Of a DNA stretch of 9,879 nt, positions 1-7,052 are shown one piece after another. The notes below the pieces were generated by a model. The model had not been told where the DNA came from, searched no databases, and saw only the letters and a list, made by a program, of their open reading frames with translations. The stretch comes from an uncultured Flavobacteriaceae bacterium (GTDB lineage Bacteria; Bacteroidota; Bacteroidia; Flavobacteriales; Flavobacteriaceae), in the NCBI GenBank assembly GCA_913031655.1, contig CAJWFY010000051.1:1-9879 (forward strand), given 5' to 3'. The position numbers were made by a program, and so were the translations under genes. Position 1 is the first letter of the stretch; each line of letters opens with the position of its first letter.

Positions 1-632
1 AAGGTAAGTTTGATCAAGAAATTTTTTCTGTAACAACTTCAATGGGTGTAATGAATAAGGAGACTAAAGAAGTTTCTTTTGTTGAAAACACTTTATCTAA
101 AGATGAAGGAAATAGACCAACTACTACTATTGAAGGATTAAGCTCATTAAATCCAGTAATTGAAGGTGGTTTAATTACTGCTGGAAATGCTAGTCAATTA
201 TCTGATGGAGCTTCAGCTTGTGTATTAATGGAGTCCTCATTAGCAGCTAAACAAAACGTTACTCCTCTTGGAATATATAGAGGAATTGCTGTTGCTGGTT
301 GTGAGCCTGATGAAATGGGAATAGGTCCAATATATGCTGTTCCTAAATTATTAAAAAAGCATGGATTAAAAGTGAGTGATATTGGTCTTTGGGAGCTAAA
401 TGAAGCTTTCGCAGTTCAAGTAATTTACTGTAGAGATGTTTTAAATATTCCCAATGAACTATTGAATGTAAATGGTGGTGCTATTTCAATTGGTCATCCC
501 TATGGGATGAGTGGTTCAAGAATGGTTGCTCATGCCTTAATTGAAGGTAAAAGAAGAGGAGCTAAGTACGTTGTTTCAACAATGTGCGTTGGAGGTGGAA
601 TGGGTGCAGCTGGTTTGTTCGAAATTATATAA
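1..632 (+). CDS. Thiolase (acetyl-CoA acyltransferase), 3' part, truncated by window start
   Basis: C-terminal part of a thiolase, which cleaves 3-oxoacyl-CoA with CoA to give a shortened acyl-CoA plus acetyl-CoA (or propionyl-CoA). The frame is already open at base 3 and reads GKFDQEIFSVTTS before the first in-frame ATG, so the real start and the nucleophilic Cys of the N-terminal half lie outside the window; about 209 residues remain. Visible motifs are RPTTTIEGLSSLNP, NASQLSDGASA, NEAFAVQ (codons from 399), GGAISIGHPYGMSG with the catalytic His (codon at 495), and CVGGGMGAAGLFE with the catalytic Cys (codon at 585). The His/Cys pair is intact, so this is a working thiolase rather than an SCP2-type relative that has lost it. 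It is followed by 68 bp and then the SDR of the same strand, so it is probably the thiolytic step of the same pathway. Chain-length preference cannot be read. Confidence 0.93.
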   Translation, partial: GKFDQEIFSVTTSMGVMNKETKEVSFVENTLSKDEGNRPTTTIEGLSSLNPVIEGGLITAGNASQLSDGASACVLMESSLAAKQNVTPLGIYRGIAVAGCEPDEMGIGPIYAVPKLLKKHGLKVSDIGLWELNEAFAVQVIYCRDVLNIPNELLNVNGGAISIGHPYGMSGSRMVAHALIEGKRRGAKYVVSTMCVGGGMGAAGLFEII

Positions 633-652
633 ATAGTAATAATTTTCTTAAT

Positions 653-670
653 TTAGTATTTTGATACTAA
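653..670 (+). other. Perfect AT-rich inverted repeat between thiolase and SDR genes
   Basis: Seven-base arms TTAGTAT and ATACTAA flank a TTTG loop, inside the only sizeable gap (68 bp) of the beta-oxidation operon. No run of T follows, so it is a poor intrinsic terminator. It could be an operator, an mRNA processing hairpin that sets different levels for the thiolase and the downstream genes, or chance in AT-rich DNA. I could not match an exact Bacteroidetes TAnnTTTG promoter element here; TATTTTG within the repeat is one base short of it. Confidence 0.35.
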
Positions 671-700
671 TTCAATAAGTATAACTTAATAAATAAAAAA

Positions 701-1441
701 ATGAAAAGATTAGAAGGTCAAGTAGCAATCGTAACTGGAGGAGCAAGGGGCATAGGAAAAGGTATTTGTGAGGTTTTTTGTCGTGAAGGAGCTACAGTTG
801 CATTATGGGACGTTTTAGATGGGAATGATACTGTTGAAGAAATATCAAAAACAGGAGGTAAAATATTTTATCAAAAAGTTGATGTTACATCCCAAGATTC
901 GGTAGATAAAGCCATTGCAGAAATCATCAAAGAGCATGGAAAAATTGAAATTTTAATTAATAATGCTGGAATTATAAGAGATAAATCATTTTTAAAAATG
1001 TCTGAAGAAGAATGGGATTCAGTTATTAATGTAAACCTTAAGTCTCTATTTGTGGTAACTAAATCAGTAGTTCCACATATGAAAGCAAATGGTTACGGAA
1101 GAATTGTTTCTGCTTCTTCTATCAACGGAACTGCTGGAGCTTTTGGTCAAACAAACTATTGTGCTACAAAAGCAGGAATTTCTGGATTTACACGAGCACT
1201 TTGTAAGGAAGTTGGTAAATATGGTATTACAGCTAATGCTGTAGCTCCAGGCTTTGTAAAATCAGTTATGTCAGACAGTATGCCAGATGAAATAATTCAA
1301 GCTGGTGTAAGAATGATTCCGGTAGGAAGAATTGGAACTCCAGAGGATATGGGTCATGCTTATCTCTTTTTAGCATCCAAAGAATCAGGCTTTGTTAGTG
1401 GAATAACACTTCATGCAAATGGTGGGGCTATGCCTATGTAA
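701..1441 (+). CDS. SDR-family 3-hydroxyacyl-CoA dehydrogenase / 3-oxoacyl reductase (FabG/PhaB-like)
   Basis: A classical short-chain dehydrogenase of 246 residues, the usual FabG length. It has the cofactor motif TGGARGIG (12-19), NNAG (87-90), and the catalytic residues Ser140, Tyr153 and Lys157 in YCATK, followed by PGFV. An acidic residue, Asp37, closes the second beta strand (ALWD), a feature that in SDRs favours NAD(H) over NADP(H). That suits oxidation in a degradative pathway better than reduction in fatty acid synthesis. Placed between a thiolase and a MaoC hydratase, the likely job is (3R)-hydroxyacyl-CoA to 3-oxoacyl-CoA, the same chemistry as the SDR domain of peroxisomal MFE-2. 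The ATG follows an A-rich leader without a Shine-Dalgarno site and gives a normal N-terminus. An ACP-linked FabG or acetoacetyl-CoA reductase remains possible; the family call is firm, the direction and substrate are inferred. Confidence 0.93.
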   Translation: MKRLEGQVAIVTGGARGIGKGICEVFCREGATVALWDVLDGNDTVEEISKTGGKIFYQKVDVTSQDSVDKAIAEIIKEHGKIEILINNAGIIRDKSFLKMSEEEWDSVINVNLKSLFVVTKSVVPHMKANGYGRIVSASSINGTAGAFGQTNYCATKAGISGFTRALCKEVGKYGITANAVAPGFVKSVMSDSMPDEIIQAGVRMIPVGRIGTPEDMGHAYLFLASKESGFVSGITLHANGGAMPM

Positions 1442-1461
1442 AAACTTAAAAACTTTAATAA

Positions 1462-1938
1462 ATGGAAAATAAAGAAGCTTATAAAACTCATTTTAAAAAT
1501 TTAGAAGAAATGAGTAAAAGTGTTGGGAAAGAATTGGGAATATCAAATTGGATTGAAATTTCTCAAGATAAAATTAACTTGTTTGCAAAAATAACTGAAG
1601 ACGAACAGTGGATACATATTGACAAAGATAAGTCTGAAAAACATTCCCCTTATAAAACTACAATAGCTCATGGTTTTATGATTTTATCTCTTGCATCTAG
1701 ATTTTCATATGATACACTAACTATAGGAAGTGTTAAAATGGGAATTAATTATGGATTAGATAGAGTACGATTTACTAGTGCAACTCCATCTGGAGGTATG
1801 GTTAGAGGAAGAGTTTCTTTGTTAGAATGCGAAATCAAAACTGATGGCGCTAAGTATAAATTAGGAGTCACAGTAGAACTTAAAGGTCAAGAAAAACCAG
1901 TTTGCGTTGCTGAAACTTTAGCAATGGCTTACGAATAA
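1462..1938 (+). CDS. MaoC-like (R)-specific enoyl-CoA hydratase, NodN/Rv0130 type
   Basis: A single hot-dog-fold hydratase of 158 residues. The hydratase-2 signature is present in the variant typical of the NodN/Rv0130 group: FAKITEDEQWIHID, with the catalytic pair Asp47 and His52, followed by TIAHGFMILSL (67-77), the segment around the conserved TIAHG. These enzymes add water to trans-2-enoyl-CoA to give (3R)-3-hydroxyacyl-CoA in the cytoplasm and normally act as dimers. The product stereochemistry matches SDR-type dehydrogenases rather than FadB-type ones, which fits the SDR gene 20 bp upstream. The crotonase gene starts 10 bp downstream, so the two are surely co-transcribed. No Shine-Dalgarno site is visible; the ATG follows an A/T leader. 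Family assignment is strong. The R stereochemistry is taken from family knowledge, and the substrate is unknown. Confidence 0.9.
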   Translation: MENKEAYKTHFKNLEEMSKSVGKELGISNWIEISQDKINLFAKITEDEQWIHIDKDKSEKHSPYKTTIAHGFMILSLASRFSYDTLTIGSVKMGINYGLDRVRFTSATPSGGMVRGRVSLLECEIKTDGAKYKLGVTVELKGQEKPVCVAETLAMAYE

Positions 1939-1948
1939 AATTTTTTAT

Positions 1949-2728
1949 ATGGATAAAGCAGTATTTATTGAAATAGAAGGAAGTGTAGCTATAATTACTT
2001 TAAATAGACCAGAGAGATATAATGCAGTTAATCAAGATTTACTTGATGGCTTTAATGAGTCTTTCTCAATAGTTGAAAATGACGATAGTATTAGATCAGT
2101 TGTTTTAACAGGAAAAGGAAAAGGCTTTTGTGCTGGAGCAGATATGTCAACTTTTGGACTTATTACAGCTGAACAGAGTCGAGACTATATAATTGAAAAA
2201 TATAAACCTTTAATGAAACGTTTTTTATCATTAAAAAAACCAATTATTGGAGCAATAAACGGAACTGCAGCAGGAGTTGGTGCAGCTTTTGCTCTTGCTT
2301 GTGATTTTAGAGTAATGAGTAAAGAAAGTTCAATTCTTTATGCATTTATAAACATTGGTTTAGGTCCGGATGGTGGGGCAAGTTGGTTGCTTTCCAGACA
2401 AGTAGGGTATAGTAAAGCTTTAGAAATTGCATCGAACGGAAGAAAAGTTTTAGGTGAAGAATGCTTGAGTTTAGGTTTAACAAATAAATTAGTTGATAGT
2501 TCAGAAATTGTAAATAGTGCAAAAAAATGGGCAATTGAACTTTCTGAAAAAGCTACTGTCGCTATAGGAATTACAAAACAAGACATGATTTTTTCATTAG
2601 ATAATAATTTGTACGATACCATTGAATTTGAAGCGAAAGAGCAAGTAGCTGCATTTCATAGTCACGACCTTAAAGAGGGCGTTAATGCATTTTTAGAAAA
2701 AAGAAAAGCAAAATTTATAGGCAAATAA
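1949..2728 (+). CDS. Enoyl-CoA hydratase/isomerase (crotonase family), PaaG-like active site
   Basis: A 259-residue crotonase-fold protein, the standard single-domain length. It shows NRPERYNAV (19-27), the oxyanion-hole segment GKGKGFCAGADM (55-66), and NGTAAGVGAAFALACDFRV (104-122), the second oxyanion-hole region. The active-site loop reads FINIGLGPDGGASWLL. The position of the first hydratase glutamate is not Glu, and the second position is Asp141 in GPDGG. That pattern is typical of PaaG-like delta3-delta2 isomerases rather than two-glutamate hydratases. Because the preceding gene already encodes a hydratase, I infer that this protein moves a double bond, or hydrates or cleaves an unusual intermediate. 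It starts 10 bp after the MaoC gene and ends 28 bp before the first acyl-CoA dehydrogenase. Fold assignment is near certain; the isomerase reading is moderate. Confidence 0.92.
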   Translation: MDKAVFIEIEGSVAIITLNRPERYNAVNQDLLDGFNESFSIVENDDSIRSVVLTGKGKGFCAGADMSTFGLITAEQSRDYIIEKYKPLMKRFLSLKKPIIGAINGTAAGVGAAFALACDFRVMSKESSILYAFINIGLGPDGGASWLLSRQVGYSKALEIASNGRKVLGEECLSLGLTNKLVDSSEIVNSAKKWAIELSEKATVAIGITKQDMIFSLDNNLYDTIEFEAKEQVAAFHSHDLKEGVNAFLEKRKAKFIGK

Positions 2729-2756
2729 AAGAACAAGTTTAAACAGTATATTAAGA

Positions 2757-3950
2757 ATGGAAACACAAGTAAAAGTTGATTTAACCAGTTTTAGAATGGA
2801 AACCAGGAAATGGTTAGAAGATAACTGTCCTGAAAGTATGAGAGAAAAACTTACAGATCCTAATCAAGTGTATTGGGGTGGAAGGAAAGCTGAGTTTAGT
2901 AATAAAGATCAAAAAGTTTGGTTTGAAAAAATGCTTGAAAAAAAGTGGATTGTTCCATATTGGGAATCAAAATATGGTGGTGGTGGATTAAGTCTCGAGC
3001 AGAACAATGTTTTGAATCAAGAAATGGGTCGATTAGGTTGTAGAAAACCTCATATTAATTTTGGTATTACTATGCTTGGACCAGCCATGTTAAAGTTTGC
3101 TAGTGAAGAACAAAAATTACATTATTTACCTCAAATATCCGAAGCTAAAATCAGATGGGTTCAAGGATATAGCGAGCCAAATGCTGGAAGTGATTTAGCT
3201 AATTTGCAAACTAAAGCCGAAGACAAGGGTGATCATTTTTTAGTTACAGGATCCAAAGTGTGGACTTCATTTGGAGATAAAGGAGATTGGATTTTTTGCT
3301 TAGTTAGAACAGATTCTAGTTCAAAGCACAAAGGAGTTAGTTTTCTTTTAATTGATATGGCTTCAGAGGGAGTTACAACAAGACCAATTAAGCTTATAAG
3401 CGGAAACTCTCCTTTCACAGAAACTTTTTTTGATTCTGTAAAGGTTCCTAAAGAAAATTTAGTAGGAACTTTAAATGAAGGTTGGACTATTGCCAAATAC
3501 TTATTGACTCATGAACGTCAAATGATTGGAGGAATAGGAGATACTGACAAAAAGGAATACCTAAGAGATGAAGCTATTAAAGTTTTAGGAAAGAATAATG
3601 ATATCTTATCAGATACTATTTTAAGATCTAAAATAGCTGAATTGGAAATGAATCAAGAAATATTTGATTTAACTATTCAAAGAACTATGGATGAACATAA
3701 AGCAGGAAACAGTTCTGGAGCTGCATCTTCTTTTTTTAAATATTATGGTACAGAATTAAGTATTCAGAGTGAAGAATTGAGACTTAGTGTAAATGGTTTT
3801 AATGCAAGCGAATGGACTAGTAAAGAGTCAAATAATGGATTACAAGCTAGATATTTTTGTAGAACAAAAGGTCACTCTATTGAAGGAGGAACCCACGAAG
3901 TTCAATTAAATATCATTGCAAAAAGAATCTTAGGTTTACCCTCAAAATAA
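2757..3950 (+). CDS. Acyl-CoA dehydrogenase, catalytic subunit of a putative heteromeric pair (PimC/FadE-like)
   Basis: A full-length FAD-dependent acyl-CoA dehydrogenase of 397 residues that would form the alpha,beta double bond and pass electrons to ETF. The FAD/substrate region reads WVQGYSEPNAGSDLANL (134-150) with VTGSKVWTSFGDKGDW following, and the C-terminus carries IEGGTHEVQLNIIAKR (375-390). At the position of the MCAD catalytic glutamate (YEGT) there is glycine. Instead Glu253 in LLTHERQ sits where isovaleryl-CoA dehydrogenase keeps its base on helix G. It is therefore predicted to be catalytic but of the IVD-like arrangement. A second dehydrogenase gene begins only 6 bp downstream and lacks a base at either site, which is the pattern of alpha2beta2 enzymes such as mycobacterial FadE pairs for steroid side chains. 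Pimeloyl-CoA dehydrogenase large subunit is another plausible relative by size. Substrate unknown. Confidence 0.92.
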   Translation: METQVKVDLTSFRMETRKWLEDNCPESMREKLTDPNQVYWGGRKAEFSNKDQKVWFEKMLEKKWIVPYWESKYGGGGLSLEQNNVLNQEMGRLGCRKPHINFGITMLGPAMLKFASEEQKLHYLPQISEAKIRWVQGYSEPNAGSDLANLQTKAEDKGDHFLVTGSKVWTSFGDKGDWIFCLVRTDSSSKHKGVSFLLIDMASEGVTTRPIKLISGNSPFTETFFDSVKVPKENLVGTLNEGWTIAKYLLTHERQMIGGIGDTDKKEYLRDEAIKVLGKNNDILSDTILRSKIAELEMNQEIFDLTIQRTMDEHKAGNSSGAASSFFKYYGTELSIQSEELRLSVNGFNASEWTSKESNNGLQARYFCRTKGHSIEGGTHEVQLNIIAKRILGLPSK

Positions 3951-3956
3951 AATACA

Positions 3957-5081
3957 ATGGCACTAATAATAAATGAAGAACAGCAAATGCTGAAAACATC
4001 TACTAAAGAATTTTTAGATTTGAAATCTCCTTTATCTAGTTTAAGAGATCTTAGAGATAATAGTTATAAAACTCATGACAAAGATCTGTGGATGGAGATG
4101 GTAGAAATGGGTTGGACTGCATTGACAGTCCCTGAAAAGTATAACGGATTAAATTTTGGATATGTTGGTTTAGGCCAGGTTTTAGAGGAAATGGGCAGAA
4201 AATTAACTCTTTCCCCAATAGTTTCAACTGTCTTACTGTCTTCTACACTAATATCTTTTTCTAAAAATGAAATTTTAAAAGCTAAGTTATTTCAAGAGAT
4301 AATGAATGGAAGTAAATTAGTTTCATTAGCTCATGAAGAAGGAGTTCATCACAATCCAAATATGTTAAACTCTTTACTTTCTAACAAAGGAGAAGGTTAT
4401 GTTTTAAATGGTAGTAAGAATTTTGTAATCGACGGTAGTGTTTCAGATTATATTATTGTGTCATCAATAGATGAATCTGGTTTAAATACTATGTTGGCTT
4501 TAGTAGATTCAAAATCTGATGGAATATCATTTAATAATAAAGTACATATGGATTCAAGAACATATTCTGACATATCTTTTAATAATGTTAAAGTAGAAAA
4601 GTCACATTTGCTTTCTCAAGGAGATGATGGTGATTTTATTTTAAACAAAACTTTTGATATTGCTAGAGTGGGCTTAGCTGCAGAAATGTTAGGAAGTATT
4701 CAAGAAGCTTTTGAAATGACAATGAGTTATTTGAAAGAAAGAGAACAGTTTGGAGTTAAAATAGGTTCTTTTCAAGCGCTTCAACATCGCTCTGCTATTA
4801 TGTTTGGAGAGATTGAACTTTGTAAGTCTATAGTTTTAAAGGCCTTACAAGCTATTGATTCTGATGATTCAAACCTTGCTAAACTAGCTAGTTTGGCAAA
4901 AGCTAAATTAGGAATGACTTTTAAACTTGTAAGTAACGAAGCTGTTCAAATGCATGGAGGAATAGGAGTGACAGATGATGCAGATGTCGGATTTTTCCTT
5001 AAAAGAGCGAGAGTTATTCAAAGAACTTTAGGAGATTCTAATTATCATTTAGATAGAGTAGCTAAGATGAATAATTATTAA
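3957..5081 (+). CDS. Acyl-CoA dehydrogenase, probable non-catalytic partner subunit (PimD/FadE-like)
   Basis: A second acyl-CoA dehydrogenase-fold protein, 374 residues. The N-terminal helical domain carries MGWTALTVPEKYNG, the middle beta domain is divergent and lacks the usual SEPxAGSD motif, and the C-terminal helical domain is well conserved: REQFG (262-266), QALQH, and QMHGGIGVTDD (331-341), with GDSNYHLDRVA near the end. Neither usual catalytic base is present. The helix-G position reads FDIARVG (233-239) with Ala in place of Glu, and the YEGT segment is replaced by RTLGDSN. It probably serves as the FAD- or ETF-handling partner of the upstream dehydrogenase, only 6 bp away, in one heterotetramer. 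Its stop codon overlaps the stop of the oppositely oriented HglS-like gene (5078-5081), leaving no room for a dedicated terminator. Family is certain; the loss of catalysis is inferred from manual alignment. Confidence 0.9.
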   Translation: MALIINEEQQMLKTSTKEFLDLKSPLSSLRDLRDNSYKTHDKDLWMEMVEMGWTALTVPEKYNGLNFGYVGLGQVLEEMGRKLTLSPIVSTVLLSSTLISFSKNEILKAKLFQEIMNGSKLVSLAHEEGVHHNPNMLNSLLSNKGEGYVLNGSKNFVIDGSVSDYIIVSSIDESGLNTMLALVDSKSDGISFNNKVHMDSRTYSDISFNNVKVEKSHLLSQGDDGDFILNKTFDIARVGLAAEMLGSIQEAFEMTMSYLKEREQFGVKIGSFQALQHRSAIMFGEIELCKSIVLKALQAIDSDDSNLAKLASLAKAKLGMTFKLVSNEAVQMHGGIGVTDDADVGFFLKRARVIQRTLGDSNYHLDRVAKMNNY

Positions 5082-5980
5082 GAATTTTTTTCTACTTGTT
5101 TTTTATAGGTGCTTTCAAATATTTTGTCGGCATTGGCAGCTTCAAACCCATCTCTTCTGTGAATGGATTTAATTTCACTAACATCAATGTACTTAGGGAG
5201 AATTTTTCTTTCTGCAAACTCAACATAACTTCCTGGAATAATTGAACTTCCTTCAGAAAAATTAGCTTTAACTCTATTCGCTACCGAACTACTTTGAAGT
5301 AATAACCCATCTTTACTTTCTTTGATTACCCCTCCAGAGTCATTGAGTTTAATTCCGATTTTGGTAACAAAAGCATTAAATTCTTCTAGAGTATTGTATT
5401 TATCAATAAGTTCATGTACACTTATAGTATAATGATTTAAGTAGTATCTATTATAAATAACCCAAGATCCATATTCTGTTTCTTCTAATAGATCATTAAA
5501 ATCATTTAAGGATGGTAAACTCCAAAGAGGATTACTTAAAAAGTTAATTACTTCATTTGCATTGTTTAAATCTAATTTATCTACAGGATCCTCTATTACT
5601 TGGTCTGTGTATTTAGAAATTATAGATTTAGATTTTTTGTTTAATTCATTAACTTTTAATTCACTTATAAATATTCTTGGCATATTTTCATCTGAATGTG
5701 AATACCAAAAGGCATTTAATTTTTTAATTTTAAATGAATAAAAATCTCTTTTTACATAGCCGTGGTGAAGAAAAATCTTCTCTAGCGATTGAATCCCAAG
5801 AAACTTAACTCCCATTGTTCTAAAAGCAATATGGTCATTAATGATTTCAGACTGATCTAAGATTATGTTGTTATCAATTAAAGCACTAGTTATTTTTTTT
5901 ACATCAGGAACTCTGTTAGAGTAGGTGTCAAATAATGATTCTAGAATAATGTTTATCGTCTTCTTTTCTTTAAACCTCAT
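5078..5980 (-). CDS. hglS: HglS-like 2-oxoadipate dioxygenase/decarboxylase (DUF1338), short form
   Basis: A DUF1338 protein of 300 residues, shorter than the roughly 450-residue HglS/YdcJ forms of Proteobacteria. HglS is an Fe(II)-dependent oxygenase that turns 2-oxoadipate into D-2-hydroxyglutarate in lysine catabolism. The sequence holds NDHIAFRT (48-55), KKLNAFWY (86-93), PRIFISELKV (101-110), YGSWVIYNRYYLNHYTISVHEL (near 170-191), SSSVAN, SYVEFAERK (251-259) and HRRDGFEAANADKIFEST. His50, His183 and Glu254 are the probable metal triad, and Arg54, four residues after His50, matches the spacing of the substrate arginine in Pseudomonas HglS. It begins 9 bp after the saccharopine dehydrogenase-like gene, which supports a lysine/2-aminoadipate role over a generic vicinal-oxygen-chelate enzyme. 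The stop overlaps the stop of the converging dehydrogenase gene. Symbol given by family; activity of the short form is inferred. Confidence 0.85.
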   Translation of the reverse strand: MRFKEKKTINIILESLFDTYSNRVPDVKKITSALIDNNIILDQSEIINDHIAFRTMGVKFLGIQSLEKIFLHHGYVKRDFYSFKIKKLNAFWYSHSDENMPRIFISELKVNELNKKSKSIISKYTDQVIEDPVDKLDLNNANEVINFLSNPLWSLPSLNDFNDLLEETEYGSWVIYNRYYLNHYTISVHELIDKYNTLEEFNAFVTKIGIKLNDSGGVIKESKDGLLLQSSSVANRVKANFSEGSSIIPGSYVEFAERKILPKYIDVSEIKSIHRRDGFEAANADKIFESTYKKQVEKNS

Positions 5981-5989
5981 AGATTAAAG

Positions 5990-7051
5990 TTAGTCTAAAA
6001 ATAATTTTCCAGAATCAGTTTTTAAAAAATCTTCAAATGAAATTTCTTCTTGTTTTATAAAGCCTTTATTTGAAAGTTTTCCGTTATTAACCATTTCAAT
6101 TACAGCAACTAAGGATGCAGCAGTTGTCCATGAAATAGCTCTCCATTTATTACCTTCAATTTCAATTGGATAAAATGCTTTAAAATACTCACTTCTTGAA
6201 ATTTTTTCTTTTTTCCATCCCTCAACAACAGCATACACGTAAACAACATCCTCTTCTACTGGTGGTTTAGCATTACTTAATATTTCTTTTAGTTTAGGCT
6301 TATCATTTTTTAAAATTAACTCATACATTAAAAATCTCATTAATTTTCCATGTCCTGGATACCTTATGGTTTTATAATTTAAAGTATCTACTTTTCCTTC
6401 ATAAGTATCGCACATAGTACCAAGTCCACCAGATGTAGCAAATGCTTCAAATTCTTGTCCTTCAATATTTATATATTCAAAACCATCAAGAGACGGCACC
6501 ATTTTTTTTACACCATTTTGAATTACTTCGGCATCATTTATGTATTCGTTAATAACACCTTCTGGTGACCAAGTGAAAGAGTAAGCTAATTGGCCATTAG
6601 GATATCTTGGAAGAGCTCCAACTCTTAATTCTATATCTCTTAATTTGTCAAACTTAACAGCTAGGTCATTGCCTATTATACCGATAAGCCCAGGAGCTAA
6701 ACCACATTGAGGAGCCATTACCTTGTTTGATTTAGTACTTAATTTTTGAATATATTCTGTAGTCTCTATGTCTTCAGTTAAATCAAAATAATTTAGATCT
6801 AAATCAAAAGCAAGTTTTGCTATATTTTTATTCAAAAAGAATGGTAGAGCAGAAACAACCGTATCATAATTTTTAAATATTTCTTTTAATTTCTTTCCGT
6901 CACTAACATCAGATTCAATCACTTTAAATGGAAGTTTAAAATCGTAATGAGGTTTTTTTTGATCTAATCCTGTGACATTGAAGTTCTTACTCAACAGAAC
7001 ACCTACTAGTGTCCCTACTTTACCTAGTCCTAATACAATTATGTTTTTCAT
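5990..7051 (-). CDS. Saccharopine dehydrogenase / lysine 6-dehydrogenase-like enzyme
   Basis: A 353-residue Rossmann oxidoreductase of the saccharopine dehydrogenase C-terminal (Lys9-like) family. Saccharopine reductase/dehydrogenase releases glutamate and 2-aminoadipate semialdehyde; the related lysine 6-dehydrogenase makes the same semialdehyde directly from lysine. Seen motifs are GLGKVG (8-13), Asp30 at the end of the second strand (NAD preference), YFDLTED (88-94), APQCGLAPG (113-121), GALPRYPNGQL (145-155), TSGGLGT (206-212) and KTIRYPGHG (227-235). I start at the ATG at 7051, which gives MKNIIVLG. A TTG nine bases further upstream is in frame but would lie within the operator-like repeat. 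It is the first gene of a two-gene unit with the HglS-like protein, so both ends of the lysine-to-2-hydroxyglutarate route are represented; the semialdehyde dehydrogenase and aminotransferase are not in the window. Which of the two dehydrogenase activities applies is open. Confidence 0.88.
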   Translation of the reverse strand: MKNIIVLGLGKVGTLVGVLLSKNFNVTGLDQKKPHYDFKLPFKVIESDVSDGKKLKEIFKNYDTVVSALPFFLNKNIAKLAFDLDLNYFDLTEDIETTEYIQKLSTKSNKVMAPQCGLAPGLIGIIGNDLAVKFDKLRDIELRVGALPRYPNGQLAYSFTWSPEGVINEYINDAEVIQNGVKKMVPSLDGFEYINIEGQEFEAFATSGGLGTMCDTYEGKVDTLNYKTIRYPGHGKLMRFLMYELILKNDKPKLKEILSNAKPPVEEDVVYVYAVVEGWKKEKISRSEYFKAFYPIEIEGNKWRAISWTTAASLVAVIEMVNNGKLSNKGFIKQEEISFEDFLKTDSGKLFLD

Positions 7052-7052
7052 A

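Noticed and set aside
2338..2622. Minus-strand open frames inside the crotonase gene (also 2346-2534)
   Set aside because: They lie fully antisense to a well-conserved crotonase and their translations show no recognisable motifs.
3233..3496. Minus-strand open frame inside the first acyl-CoA dehydrogenase
   Set aside because: Antisense shadow of a conserved gene, with no independent start context or motif.
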